DNA from: Prunella strophiata
Taxonomy: Eukaryota > Chordata > Aves > Passeriformes > Prunellidae
Assembly (NCBI GenBank): GCA_036583965.1
Contig: JAZBQD010000030.1
Coordinates: 51,461,551-51,525,550, forward strand
Length of the DNA: 64,000 nucleotides
Reading direction: 5' to 3'
Of the stretch, positions 37,201 through 51,500 are shown piece after piece. The notes below the pieces were generated by a model. It searched no databases. It saw only the letters and a program-made list of their open reading frames with translations, and was not told the origin of the DNA. The position numbers and the translations under genes are program-made. Position 1 is the first letter of the stretch. Every line of letters starts with the position of its first letter.

Positions 37201-40200
37201 CAGAGTAGTTCTCTAAAGCATACTTTGCCACAGAAGCATTTTATGGTGCAGGTAGGAAGTTTAAGTGTATGGTTCTTGCCAGTGTGCTTTGGGTTTTTAG
37301 GGTGTTTGGGCAGGAGACATGGTTCTACTGCAGTAACTCACCCAAGAGACTCAAAGCTGGATTTTTGCTTGTATTTGTTTCTTTGCCCTGCAGTTTGTTG
37401 TTCTATGGGTTTAAACTAACTTTAGACACTTTAATTTTCAACTTCAGGTGTATTTATTAAACTGTAGTATTAGGGACTTGTTCACAAGGTTGTCAAGCTC
37501 CCAGTAGCTTGTGCAATTTAACTTCCTTTGTGGTATGTCCCATATCTCCTGATTATTTCAGTGGGGGTAAAAGGGCATATATTTTCCTTTAGGAGGAGTG
37601 CAGTAGAATTCCACCTCTCAGTGGAAGCTCCCCATGCCTAAGAACTTTGACACTTACTGCATCTATACACTGTATTCATGTATAGGTACCAGAAGTCCTT
37701 TGCAGTCCAAATTTTGACTACTGACTGAAATATCCTCTCATTTTGGCAGAATCTAAAAGTAAATAAAGGGCTGGAATTTATTGAACATGGAACAGCGTCC
37801 TTTTCTGACATTTCTTCTAAAAGTAGAGTAATTTAAATGTGTTGTAAGTAATATGGTTAGCTTCATCAAAACTAACTTATCTTTCCTTCCGTTTCAATAA
37901 AAAGGAAATTGGCTTTCATGCTTCTGTGGCTAAAAGAGCTCCAAATGCACATAACCTGAGTCATAAAAAGGAAATACAGCAGTAAGTATTTCTTTTCTCT
38001 CTCAATAAAGAACATGTCTAGATCATGTCTTGTAACTCTACTCCCCCCAGCACTCTTCCCAGTTAATTAGATTATTCTTGTGTAAAGCATATTTAATTTT
38101 ACCATTCGCCATTTGGTTCAAGTACTTTTATTACTTGCATTAGTTTTGGTTTTTAACTGCCAGAAGTTTATATAGTTAAACATGTTGCAGACACTGAACC
38201 TTGTTCCAAAATACTGGATCTTTGCAAATATCCCATAGCTGTGTGTTACTACAGTGCCTAATAACCCCAGCCCTGCACTATCAGCACAGTTGGGCCTGAG
38301 TGGGGGGTAAAAAACCCATGGATTTACAGTTTTTCTTTTTCAGGTGGAGGAAATCTTTCTTGTACAGCCTAGTGTTTGGTATCCCTGTTGTAGTCATAAT
38401 GATTTATATGCAAATACCCAATGGCAAAGACCATGGGTCTAAGGTGCTGGAACAAAACCTCATTCCTGGATTATCTATTTTGAATCTTCTTTTCTTTATC
38501 CTGTGCACTTTTGTTCAGGTATGTCGGTACTACTTCCTAGGGGTTTGCTTTCTATTCATCTCCCATTTATGTGATCTGATGTGATAAAGACAGAAATGGA
38601 AAGATTGAGTGGATTAGGCCTGCCCTCTTGTCTGTACCACCTAAGCAGAACAAAGTGGCACTTTTCTTTTTTATTCTTTCTGTATTTATTCATAGCTCTT
38701 CCTCCTGTCAAAGTTGCATCAGATAGTTTCCAAGTGGAGAAGGTAATATTAAAATAAAGAGATACCTGATAACCTGTAAACTAATTGGGTAGCTGTAGGT
38801 AAATCCTTTCATTTTCTATGCCTTGTTTACTTTGCATTGCTGAGGAAAAGGATGATATTTGCTGGTTTTGAGAACAAGGAAGTGTGAATGGGAGGATGTC
38901 AATGGAGTCAGTCTCCTAGTAGACCTGAAGTTACATCGGTATCAAATTTGCTTGGGTCAGCAATGCATTCCCTTATGTCCTACATGGTTTTAATTCTGCT
39001 CTGGGCAGTATTATGTACTCTGTGGTTACTGATCTCAATATGAGTCTGTCCCTGCTCACACCAACAGTTCCTTGGTGGATGGTATTTTTACGTACAAGCT
39101 TACAAGTCACTGAGGCACAAGACGGCCAATATGGATGTGCTCATCGTGCTGGCCACCACGATTGCTTATCTGTATTCCTGTGTGATCCTGATAGTAGCAA
39201 TCATTGAAAAGGCAGAGAAAAGCCCTGTCACTTTCTTCGACACTCCTCCGATGCTGTTTGTGTTCATCGCGCTCGGCAGATGGCTGGAACACATAGCCAA
39301 GGTAACTCATCTTCACACAAATATTGTCTGTTTATGGTAGGAGTGGAATAAACTGTTCAGAGGAATTTTGAGTATCTGTTTCTGGTGTAGTCTGTAATAT
39401 GAAAGGTTGTTTAGAGTTCATTGTGTTAAGTGCATATCAGGATTTCTATATCTCAATGTGTCTTAAGTATTAATCTCTGTTTTTTAGGGTAAGACCTCAG
39501 AAGCTCTTGCTAAGCTTATGTCTCTTCAAGCCACAGAAGCCACTGTGGTGACTCTTGGACCTGGCCACTCTATTGTCAGGTATATATTTATGAATCAAAA
39601 TCCCTTCAGCCTGCCTGGGTCACAGACTAGGCTTGATCCAGTTAACCTGAAAGCTGATGGCACAAGTAACCTGCCTGTTCAACTTGTGTCTTTTGCAGGG
39701 AGGAGCAAGTACCTGTTGAACTGGTTCAAAGGGGTGATATTATAAAAGTTGTTCCTGGTGGAAAGTTCCCAGTGGATGGAAAGGTCATTGATGGCAGTTC
39801 TATGGCAGATGAGTCTCTCATTACTGGTAACTTCCCTTATCTTACACAAAGAAGTGAAATCCTCTGGAACTGTTTATTACAAGGAAAGAGAGCAGACCCA
39901 ACCCAAACACTGCTGTCTGAATAGCTGCCCACCTAATGGATGCTTGTGGCCTTGTAAGCTTGAATTCAAATCCTGCATCTGTGCACACCCTAAACAACTG
40001 AAGGTTTTCCTCTCAGTCTGGCCACTTACTAACCTACTGATGGGATGGGTAGAGTCATAACAGTATTGTCATTTTTCCAGTGGTCTGGCTGGATTTTCCC
40101 CTGGAATGTATTTGTAGAGATGGTACCTTCTCAGAAATAAATTCTAAAGGATCATGTGGAAATATTGATGAGATGCTGGAGTTTGTATGACAGGGCTCTC

Positions 40201-42548
40201 TCAATGAGCAAGGAGGGGGAAAGAAAGCCTCAAAATTTGATGTTTATTAAGGGTCAAAGGACTTTTTTACATCTCCTGAAATTTTTATTTCATTTCGTAA
40301 ATATAGTAAGGATTCAAGGCATTGTACAATTCATATAAATAAAGTAAAATATATAACAATTTTGCATTGGCATTAGATTACTTGTTCTAGTTCTGTTTTT
40401 ACTTTACTTGGGAATAGGGACACCTTTAGCTTCAGGGAACCAGTTGTTATCACTACCACTAAAAATAGAGAAAATAAAGATGGTCTAAAGCTAGTATTCA
40501 TGCAGAGGTAGCAGGAGAACAGGAGCTTTTCCACAGAAAAAATTGCTGGTCTTTGAAAACTCAGGGTCATGGAGATAAAGACAGATTTCTCAAACTTCCA
40601 TTGCTATGCAAGGTGTTAATGGAGAAATTCCTACAAGTACCTTTTCCAATCATTTTGCTTCTTGCCCTTTTGAAGGATGGTTTGCTGAAAAGTTACAACC
40701 AAGGAAACAGCATTTGCTTTGAAATTAATCCTATAAAAATATAACACTACCTATCCATGTCTTCACCAGACAGAGATACCCAGTATGTGATTTCTGGTCA
40801 TTATTGCTTAGCATAACGATGTTGCTAACACAGGATGAGCTGTGTGCTATATGGTGTTATTATGCTGTTAGGGGTATTGGCTCATTTATTCTTACCTTTT
40901 CTTTCCAGGGGAACCTATGCCAGTCATTAAAAAGCCTGGGAGCACAGTGATTGCTGGTTCTATAAATGCACATGGCTCACTTCTTGTTAATGCCACTCAT
41001 GTTGGTAGTGATACCACTCTGGCACAGATTGTGAAATTGGTGGAAGAAGCTCAAATGTCAAAGGTAAAAATAATGGAAAAGAAAACCTTGTTCACAGATT
41101 TTGACTGAATAATAAGAAGATTCTATGTTTTGGTACTTATACACTTCAACAAACTGTGTTTTTCCAGAACTATTGTGTATTTTTATGAACTCTGCATATT
41201 TATGTGTTTCGACCATGAACAGTGCAAATAACTAGGTTTATTTTTTATAGGCACCCATCCAGCAACTGGCAGATAAATTTAGTGGATACTTTGTTCCATT
41301 TATCATCATCATTTCAACTGTGACATTGATAGTATGGATCACAATTGGTTTTGTAAATTTTGATATTATTAAAAAATATTTTCCTGTAAGTAGTTTTATT
41401 ATTATAACTGGATTTTTGTGTTAGGATGTCTTCCAATGTAATTAACATAAATTTCTGTATAGGGTTTGATTTTACAATCACCCTGAGAGGAGCTCAGTTG
41501 GTTAGATAATAACACCAAGGTTGTGAGTTCAATCCTTGTATGGGCCTTTTACATTAAAAGTTGGACTTGATGATCCTTGTGGGTCCCTTCCAACCCAGAA
41601 TATTCTGTAAATACTTCTGCGGAACATGGTATTTTCTACACAGAGCAGATAATAATGCTATTTAAAATCGCTCTGCAGGTATAAATGAATTTTTGCATTT
41701 ACCCCTTAGTTCTGCATGTGGTTCTTACAAATGGAAATTATTGACAGCATTTCTACATTAAACACGATCTATAGCTGCATTGCAAGAAGCTGAGCCATTC
41801 CTGTTATGTCTGAAATTTTTGTGGGCATTCCTGTTTCTGATGGCAGGTAGTGGTTTTGGCTTGAGAAAGAAGCTGAGCTTCTGTTATCTTTAGGATGTGT
41901 ATTTGCTATGCTCAGCAACTGGGGGAGGGGGGGTGGTCTGTGTATCTGGAAACAGCATTTCTCCTTTTACTAAGCTTTAAAGGAAATTCCAACAAGTTAT
42001 GTTGACATCTGGGAGACTCAGAGCAGAGACAAACATTTGTATGCTTGAGCAGCAAAAAATCCAGAAAATACTGCCTTGACCTTTCTTTAGCATTACAGTA
42101 ACAATCATAGATTTATTTCCTGTACTGAAGTTTTCCAGATAAATGTGTTTTCTGACATGATTGCGATTGATTGTACACCTGTTATCTGCTGTTGGCAATC
42201 TTACATATCTTTCTTTATTTTTATCCCCCTTCTCTTCTTGCAGAATCAGAGCAAAAATATTTCAAAAGCTGAAATAATACTGAGGTTTGCATTTCAAACC
42301 TCAATCACTGTGCTGAGCATTGCATGCCCTTGCTCCTTAGGCCTGGCTACCCCCACAGCTGTAATGGTGGGCACAGGAGTGGCGGCGCAGAATGGTATTC
42401 TCATCAAAGGTGGAAAACCCTCTGGAAATGGCACATCAGGTTAATAGCTCATTCTGTACCTTTGTAGCTTACCCAGCTATTGCTATATGAAATATAATTC
42501 CCCAGGAACTCCTGCAAGTCCAAAGAAAGACTGTGGAAAGTTGTTCCT

Positions 42549-42581
<33 letters not shown>

Positions 42582-45500
42582 CCTTTTTTTCCCTTCAATT
42601 GATTTCTGCTCATTAAGGTTAAGAAGATGAATCAAACCTTTTCCAAAGCTAGTCACAGCAAAGTGTTGAGAGCCAACATATCCTACAATCTCATGACTGT
42701 AAGGTTGCTAATCCTCTTCATGGCAATCCTCTTCATGCTAATCCTCTTCTGCAAAAGAGCCAATAATCCACTGAGGTTTTTTCTTACCTCTAAGAGCTGT
42801 TGTGAAATGCATATTGTTCATGATCAGTAGTTTAAAATGTAAAATGAAAGGAAAAAAAATATTTTAAGTTGTTTTAGTGTATAGACAAGAAAGACAGAAG
42901 GGAGTCAGGAAAAAACCTTCAAAACCACAAAAATTATGCAGAGGAGGAAGATTGAAGGAGAAAGCGGTTTGACATGTCCACAGCCACTGAAAAGAAAACT
43001 AATCAAAACCATGCTGTGATAGGCTGTATTAGACATCCACAGAACATACACAGTTTAAGAGAGGAGGATGGTAACAGCAAGTTAATCAGACTGATAATTC
43101 TTGTTATTACTTGACCAGAAGTTTTTCCAAGGCTCTGGGAAAAAATGAAAAAGTCTGCAAATTAATGCTAGTTTTTACCTTTTGGATCCAAGCAAAGCTA
43201 TGGTCAGTGCTTTGAAAATTAGGTGACCTGTGTGATTCTGCAAGGTTGGTGTGTTGGAATAGCTGGCTATGGAATAAGTGCCTACTTTGCTACGTTTGTG
43301 GGGTTTGTGTTTCTCTCTGCTGTGTTTATTTTCAGGGTTAGAATTGACTTTATCTTTGGGTTCCAGTATAAGTGGGGCTGTGTTTTTTGGTACATTTCTG
43401 ATTCCTCGAGACCCATTGGCCTGGCTGACAAGTGATGGCTGAATTTGGTGACTAGCATGACATCGATTTTGCTTAGGTTATTGTTTCTTGAACTTCTTGC
43501 ACCCTTTACATCTTCTCTATCACCAAACCACTTCCTGAGTCCTCTTTCCTCAGTGTTATTGTTAATTGTTTAGAACTGCATTCACAAAAGCCCCTCATTG
43601 CATCACATACCATGTGGTAAAAGTGATTAAGAATTACATGCCATTACATGACTCCTGCATGTGAATGCATGTACTGTCCTTTGTGTTTGCCTCTCAGCCC
43701 TACAATTACACTGCTGTCTGAGATCCTGATATGGGCACAGGATGATCTTGTAGCTTTATGAGGAATGAATAAGAAAGTATAAGGAGACCTGCTGTACAGA
43801 GAGTTCAAGTTACCTAGAGGAATCCCTGCTTCTGTAGATTTATTCTGTCTTTGTGTGGATATAGTCAACTGTTTGTTAAAGTTTTGACTGTATTTATGTG
43901 CCATAAACATACAAGCATCCCTGTGCTTGCAGGGCTTAGGCAGTAACTGTGTTGTTTTCTTGCAGATCAAGACTGTGATGTTTGATAAAACTGGGACCAT
44001 CACCTATGGAGTTCCTAAAGTCACGAGGGTGCTTTTGATGGGAGACACAGCTGTGCTCCCCCTGAAGAAGGTACTGGCTGTTGTTGGTACGGCAGAGGCC
44101 AGCAGCGAGCATCCCTTAGGAATGGCTGTCACTAAATACTGCAAAGAGGTACTTAGCCTTCCTGTTCCATCCAGGGCCTGAAGGCATCTGTGAAAATGCA
44201 GCAATGTTGTATAAAATGATCAGGTTCCAGAGGAAAGGGCCTGCCTAAACAGTAATAGCCTGTAAATTTGGGAGATTGCATGATTTTGCATCTTGGTCTG
44301 GACATTACCAGACAGTGTATTAATCTAAGCTGTGCTTTTCTGGTAACAATGTGGAGTTCTTAAGAAAGATCTTGCTAATTTTATCTTGAACTGATGAGAA
44401 AATAAGGAATATATGCAGGAGGAATACTTATACTTAAAATAATATCATGAAGCAAATGTGTGTGATGATATTTCATATTATCTGACTATAGTCACTTCTA
44501 TTAGTCACTTTCTCATTTGAATAAATTAGGCAAAGGGCTTTAAAGCTTGAATATTAAACTGTAATATTTGTGAGTTTCACACATGAATTAGTAGATTACT
44601 CAAGTCTTTGCAAATTTTACGTATTGTCAGAGGTAATTTATATATATCATGTGTTCCTCAAGCTTCAGGGAGAAGTAAAACAAGTCATAGTGAAAATATG
44701 TGAAAAGCCTATGTAAATAAATAATTTATGTCTGCTAAGAAAAATCATTAATTGATTTAGGGAAAAATAGTTTTAAAAATATATCAAATTTGCTAGATCT
44801 TTCAATGAGAAAATTTACCAGTAAAAACAGAAATTTAGAAGGAAAAAGAGAATATAAGCAACAAACCATTTGCCTTTCTTGTATTTTACTTTTTTTATCT
44901 AAAATTTGTTTTAGTACCCTGACAGTTCTGTAGTCATCCCATGCAGCAGTTATTACTGGATCATGGCTTATATGAATTGTAATGCTATACTGTTGGCTGA
45001 TGTTCTTACCACCTGTGTTTTAAGAGTACTGAAAGGTACATATAGTTCCAACTTCCAGAGACAACCCAGAATAACTTGTTTACAAATTAATATTTTCTCC
45101 ATTCTTTTTGTAACTCATAGGGTCCTGATAATCCCTTTATCTCATCTTGAAGGTACTCACTGGCTTCTCTCCCTAACTCAACAGAAAAACCCAGTTTCCC
45201 TCAACATCCAGACAGATCCCTACAGGAATTAGATACAGTTTTTCACTGTACTCTTACATATATACAAAAAGGTCTGATCCACCACAGGCAGTTGTCTGTG
45301 AGGTTAATTAGAAGTGTCATAATTTGTAAGCTGAGTGGCTTAATGTTGAAATATTTCGCTTTCATTCCTAGTCTTGGCTGCAGCCATGAACCACCAATCT
45401 AATTTTTTCATCCTTGAAATATCAGAAAAAGCTGTTCCTTATGGTTTGCTGGTGCTAGGGCTCAGACCTGCCTGTGATCTGTATGGCTGCCTCTTTCTAC

Positions 45501-48500
45501 ATGTCTAAGCCACAGCACAGCCAGAGCATCCTTATTTTTAGTTCTGTGCTACTGATACCCCAGGGTAGTTTTCAGCTGGTCAGTCATTGTAAAGAGGAGG
45601 AATGAGGCTTCTTTTTGGCAAGAGTTATCTAATATTTGTGCCCCACGTGGGCAGCACAGATTGATGATGGTCTCTGGTTACATCTTCAGGAGCTTGGCAC
45701 TGAGAGCCTGGGATACTGCACCGACTTCCAGGCAGTCCCAGGCTGTGGTATCAGCTGCAAGGTCGGAGGAGTTGAGGCCATCTTTGGCACAGCTGAGGAA
45801 GGTCCCAAGAAGCTGGATGCTAACAGCAGTGGGGACAGCAGTGCTCCTCTGGGAGATAAAGGAGTTATCAGGCTGTTGGAATCACAAGGTAAGTGATTAT
45901 CTGCCCCTGTGCCAGCTGCAATGTGAGGGAGAATGAACCAACAGCACCAATCACCTACCAGGCTATGTACAAGAGAAAGGTGGATATGGGGCAGAAGAAG
46001 GCAAAGAACAGGAGGGACAAAAGTGTGCCTTAACAAGAATTGAAGCTCTCTCCACAACTCTTGAGCTCTCTCTGCAATTCAGAAACTTAAATGAGAGGTA
46101 CAGTGATGGGTACTTGAAAATTCCATACAATACACAGATGATAAGGCATACCCAGCAATGTTCCTTTTGGACAGAAGAATGGTCCAGCAGTCAGCACAGT
46201 TTGCCATTTAGCATTATCTTCCCATTTAGAGCAGTTACCTTTAACATATATTATCTTACTGCAACTTTTTACATCCTACCCTTTAGTTCCATATGAACTT
46301 GGGCCTTTTGTTTCCTGTTCATATACCTCTCAAGGTACTTAATTTAAAAAAAAAAAAAACAAACTCAAACCTATTCAGCGGATGCAAAACAAAGTGTGCT
46401 ATATCTGAAAACTTATTTTAGTGCCTGGTATTTTTGATTAGGCCAATAAATTCAGGTTTGTTTCAGACTCTCTGGATGCCATTTTGCTATTTTGTTGTGT
46501 AGGAGAGAAAAAAAAAGGTATTTAAAGCCTTCCTTAAGGAGCTCATCAGTTCTTTTCAGAAGGCTGTAGTGCTCTTGACCTTTTTGAGAAAGCTATTAGA
46601 AGAATTAAATAGAATGAGAACTTCAATCATCAGAACTGTGCCATTTGTGAATGGTGCTAATGTAATATTTTCTCACCTGCTTGTGTGGTTCTTGTGAAGT
46701 TGGATTGGATTCATAATGAGGTTCATTGTTTGTTAGAACTACACGACTTTTTTTCTTGACAGAAATAGCTTTTATATTTGAAAGTCATTAGTTGTGAGAA
46801 CAAAGCAGGATGGCATTTACTAAATGTGCGTACTGCGCTTATTCAGAGAAAACAATGCCAGCTGACAAAGGCAAGCACGAGCAAGTGCTTCCATTAAATC
46901 CATGATGCAGCTTTGCATGTAAAGAGGCACAGATTGAGTCTTGAAAGAGAAAACTTTTATCAAGCTGTCTTCAGGCAGTGCCTCCACCTAACTTGTCTTC
47001 CTCAAACATCTCTGCTTGTGTACACTGCTTTTGAGATGCTCATTTTTCTTTTTGTCTGTGCACAAAGGTCCATCAGCTTCTCAGAAATACTCGGTGTTGA
47101 TTGGAAATCGTGAGTGGATGCGACGCAATGGCTTGAATATTGCAAATGATGTAAATGATGCAATGACAAACCATGAAATGAAAGGACAGACTGCCGTACT
47201 AGTGGCTATAGATGGTAACTGCTCTTCCTTTGAATGACTTAACAAATACGAGTCAATCCTACTGCAGAACGGATGAAAACAATCTGAAGCAGTTGATCAC
47301 TGGCTTACTGTCAAGAAACTACTGATCTTTTAGTGCAGAACTGCTTGTGAACTGTGAAGTGTGAAGGTGTTCTTAAAAGAAACTTTTGCCACACAACAGT
47401 GTTTATAAGGGTTTGTTGTATAGGTTTCAATTTAAGAATTAATTTCCGAACCCCCTGTTGTCTAGGATCATTGTTCAAACAAGCAGTGATAATAGGGTGC
47501 AGTTAAGGATCATGGACCAACCTATCACATCACTGGTTTCAAAACATGCATAAATAAACATGCATGAATAAACATGGTGATTCATTACATCAGTCAAGTA
47601 TAATAGCTTAGACTAAATGAGTTTTGCCAGTGGGGTTCTGTTCTGTACCATGCAGAAAGAGATCCCAGACAATACCTTGATATGAAAACTTATTACAATG
47701 GTGATAGATTGCCAGCACACCTGTGATCTTGAAATGAGGCCAATGATTCATTTACTGAACAAATATTCTTGGTGCTCCTAGAGAGCAATTTTGAAAGGCA
47801 TTTGCTTGTGAAGGAAGTATGGATGCACCTTTGAGCCAATGCACTGGAAGGCAGATGGAAGACTTCTCAATGAAAGTAATTAATTCTAGTAGAGATCCAA
47901 CCCTGAAAGACTAGGGGACATAAAACCAGACTCCATATGCTTCCTCTTGGAGGAGTGGCTTTAATGTCTGACCTGGGCACAAATACCAACACTTTCTCTG
48001 ACCCACTGTCATATTTGTCCATACCATAAAACATAGAAGTCAGGACTTGTTTAAAAGCTTCTTTCCTCCTCATCTTCCTGGTCCCTAAATATCAAAGGTG
48101 TTCATTGTTTGATCTGAAACAGGCAAACGATAAGAAGAGATCATAAGTGAGAAAGCTGCAGACACGAGTGTCAATATTGCTCAGAATATGTTATTTCACA
48201 AGCTGCCACAGTGTGATGGAGGGAGAGCTCTGTTCTCTTGCTGCCACTTTCCCTCCCACAGCTCTCTCTGACAGAGGATGTTTTTGTTGGTGCAGGTGTG
48301 CTGTGTGGAATGATCGCAATAGCAGACACCGTCAAGCAGGAGGCAGCCCTTGCTGTGCACACCCTGCAGAGCATGGGAATAGATGTGGTGCTCATCACAG
48401 GGGACAACAGGAAAACTGCAAAAGCCATTGCTACTCAGGTATCTGCTTCTCTGTGGTTCAGAAAGCTACATGATTCGGTTCTAGAACTCCTGTTTGCCCC

Positions 48501-51500
48501 AGTGAATTTGAAGCAGGAGCTTCAGTTTCCCTGAAACTGCAGTTTCCCTGGAAATATTAAATGAAGACAAATTTTTCTTGAACTGCACTGAAAATCAGGT
48601 CAAGTCCTATGGCAAGTAGAGGCCAGTGGCTGTTAAGATCCCACTGTAGACATGCAGTCAGTACTCCTCCAGAGTAATGGAGTTTCTTGCAGTAATTGGT
48701 TGCTGAACTGAAGCCTCCTGTTTCCCTTCACTGAAAGGCAGACCTGTTTGGTTAGTGATGAAGGAAAGTTCCTGGAAGATCCAGTCTTGGTCACAGTTAG
48801 GGAATCTGCAGTGTGGATTTATCATTATCTTAAAGGGTAACATAACAATATGAATTATTGCTAAGAAGCATAGCAGTCTAAAGGAGGTTGGGTTTATATG
48901 AGATTTTTCCCCCATCACAAACTATAAATGAAAAATCAGATTCTCACTCTACCTTGCTATGTTTCCACCCTCTCAATATTCCTTTCCCTCTTTCCCTTTA
49001 CATTGGTCTAAGCTTACCATGTGCCACTTTGCTTTCCTCAGGTATCCCACCACACAGCTGACTCAGCCAGCACTGTGGTGTGCACATTCTTCTGTGCTCT
49101 GAGGTCTGTTTTGTTTCTCCATGTGATGCTTTAATCCTCCACCTATTGGCTTTCACACTTTCACTTTTGTGTTCAGTTATGTTAAAGTGCTTTCCCACCC
49201 AATTTTCTTTGGCAAGGGAAAAAAAGTCTTTCAGAAACAAGTTTGAATTTATGGTACCAGGAACACAGATGAATGTTTTAAACAAGCTTAGTTTGTGTCA
49301 ATCTACATTTTCATGGAAATTTGGAATGTACTTTCCAGTGGAAAGAAATGGTAAGCAGTTTTGAAAACATTATAAAATGTTACTTTTTAAAAGGTTAAAA
49401 GAGAGCTTCTATCTTATGTGGTGAAAAGCTGCTTCTGCCTGGTGAGGCAGACAAACAAAGGGCATTATCCCAGCATTATTTAATATACTCATCTGTTTTT
49501 CAACTACAACACTGGAGCCATTGCTAGCAACTCCACATAAGTTATCGTGTGGGTGGGTAGAAGCATTTAGCCAGCCATCTGCTTTATTTTTATAATCTCC
49601 CTGAGACCTGCACATCCTTGTTATCTCTGTTTCCCCTGCTGCAACTGCTTGATCACACATGGTCCGTGTGTTGCATTATCTGCTTGAAGGCCTCTGCAGA
49701 GGGATCTGGACAGGCTGCATTGATGGGCTGAGGCCAGTTGTGTGAGGTTCAAAAAGGTGAAGTATCAAGTCCTGCACTTGAGTCCCAACAGCACTGCAGG
49801 CTGGGGGCAGAGTGGCAGAAAAGCTGCTCAGCAGCAAAGGGCCTGGGGGTGCTGCTTGACAGCAGCTGGACATGAGCCAGAGTGTGCCCAGGTGGCCAAG
49901 AAGGCCAATGGTCATATTGGCCTGTATCAGCAATAGTGTGGCCAGCAGGCCCAGGGCAGTGGTGGAGTCACCACCCCTGAAGGTATTTAAAAGACAAAAA
50001 TCTTTATTGCTGGGGCAGTGGAGCTCCAGAATCCATGCAGGGCGTGATGCGAAGGGCAGAATATGGTTTGCCAGCATCTCTGCAGTAGGAGGGTGCTGTT
50101 ATCAATCCTATTCTTAGGCGTGTTGCTCTTCAGTTTTCTGTGTAACTTGCAAGTGTTGCCTTCACCAGAATCAGTTTGGTTGATATTCCTGTTTGCCCTT
50201 CACCTAGAAATGCAAATGGCTTTTCCTTCCAGCATGAAACATGTCACCAACAGGGTGTCTTTCTTTGTACGTAGGTTGGGATCAAAAAAGTCTTTGCGGA
50301 GGTTCTTCCTTCTCACAAGGTTGCAAAGGTCCAGGAGCTCCAAAGTGGAAAGAAGAAGGTTGCAATGGTTGGTGATGGAGTCAATGATTCCCCTGCACTA
50401 GCCAGGGCTGATGTTGGAATTGCAATTGGAACAGGCACCGATGTTGCCATTGAAGCTGCAGATGTTGTTCTTATTCGAGTGAGCACTACAGTTTTGGCCT
50501 GTCCTCTTTTATCACTGACACTCCTCATTTTGGTTTAGTTTTCTGAAGACTGCATGTGGAAAACTTTCAGTGCTCTTCTGTCTTGCAGAATGATTTGCTC
50601 GATGTAGTTGCCAGTATTCACTTATCCAAGAGGACAGTTCGAAGAATACGAATAAATCTGATTCTTGCCTTAATTTATAATCTGCTTGGAATACCCATAG
50701 CAGCAGGTATGTGACTGCAAGATCTCAGCTTGTCAAAGACAGCAGCACAGTTGATCTTTGTGGTGTCTCTTGTAGGATTGATTCCCTGCGCAAAGAACCA
50801 AAGACAGGTTCCTAGATTATTTAAAACTTGGTATGAAGGAGGGCAAAATAATATTTTTTTTCCTTTTTTTTTTTTCTTTTTTTTTTTTCTCTTTGCTTGC
50901 CTCTTAGGAATAAATACTTCTAGATGAAATTAAAACTGTGCTCTTACCTCTTACTTCATATTGCAGTACTTGGGGATTAGTTCCTGTATATTCAAAACCA
51001 GCTCTAATCAGATGTACCATCCTACTTTCGGATGCTTCCCCTTTTTTTGCCCTGAATCACACATCTTCTCTCCTACTGCTTGTATTCTTTATACCTCTGT
51101 CAGACATTTTCTCATGCTCTAAATTCCTACTTAAAACTCACTTCAAGTATTCTTTGTTTTGTTTATGAGTAACTTCTCCCTCCTTTCTGTTGCCTTTGCT
51201 GTATTTCGTATGTGCAGAATATCTGGAAGGGACAAACAGTCTTGCCCTGTGGCTGCAGTCTTGTACCTGTATTGGTGCAAAGGTCTCCCCTTGCAATGGA
51301 AGGGACATGTTTGGACATGTATTGATCTAGTTGTGTTTCTGGAGGTCTCAGCAGGTTGTGTTGTAGAGCTGCTGATCTGTTCTGTGATACGCAGGGGCAG
51401 GACGAGCAGGCTCTGGCTCATGTCCATATGTTTTGTACTAGGTGTGTTCATGCCTGTTGGCCTCGTGCTTCAGCCTTGGATGGGATCAGCTGCAATGGCA

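Noticed and set aside
43223..43435. 70-codon hydrophobic frame in ATP7B intron 13
   Set aside because: No splice context or conserved motif, and it is not part of the ATP7B membrane segments.
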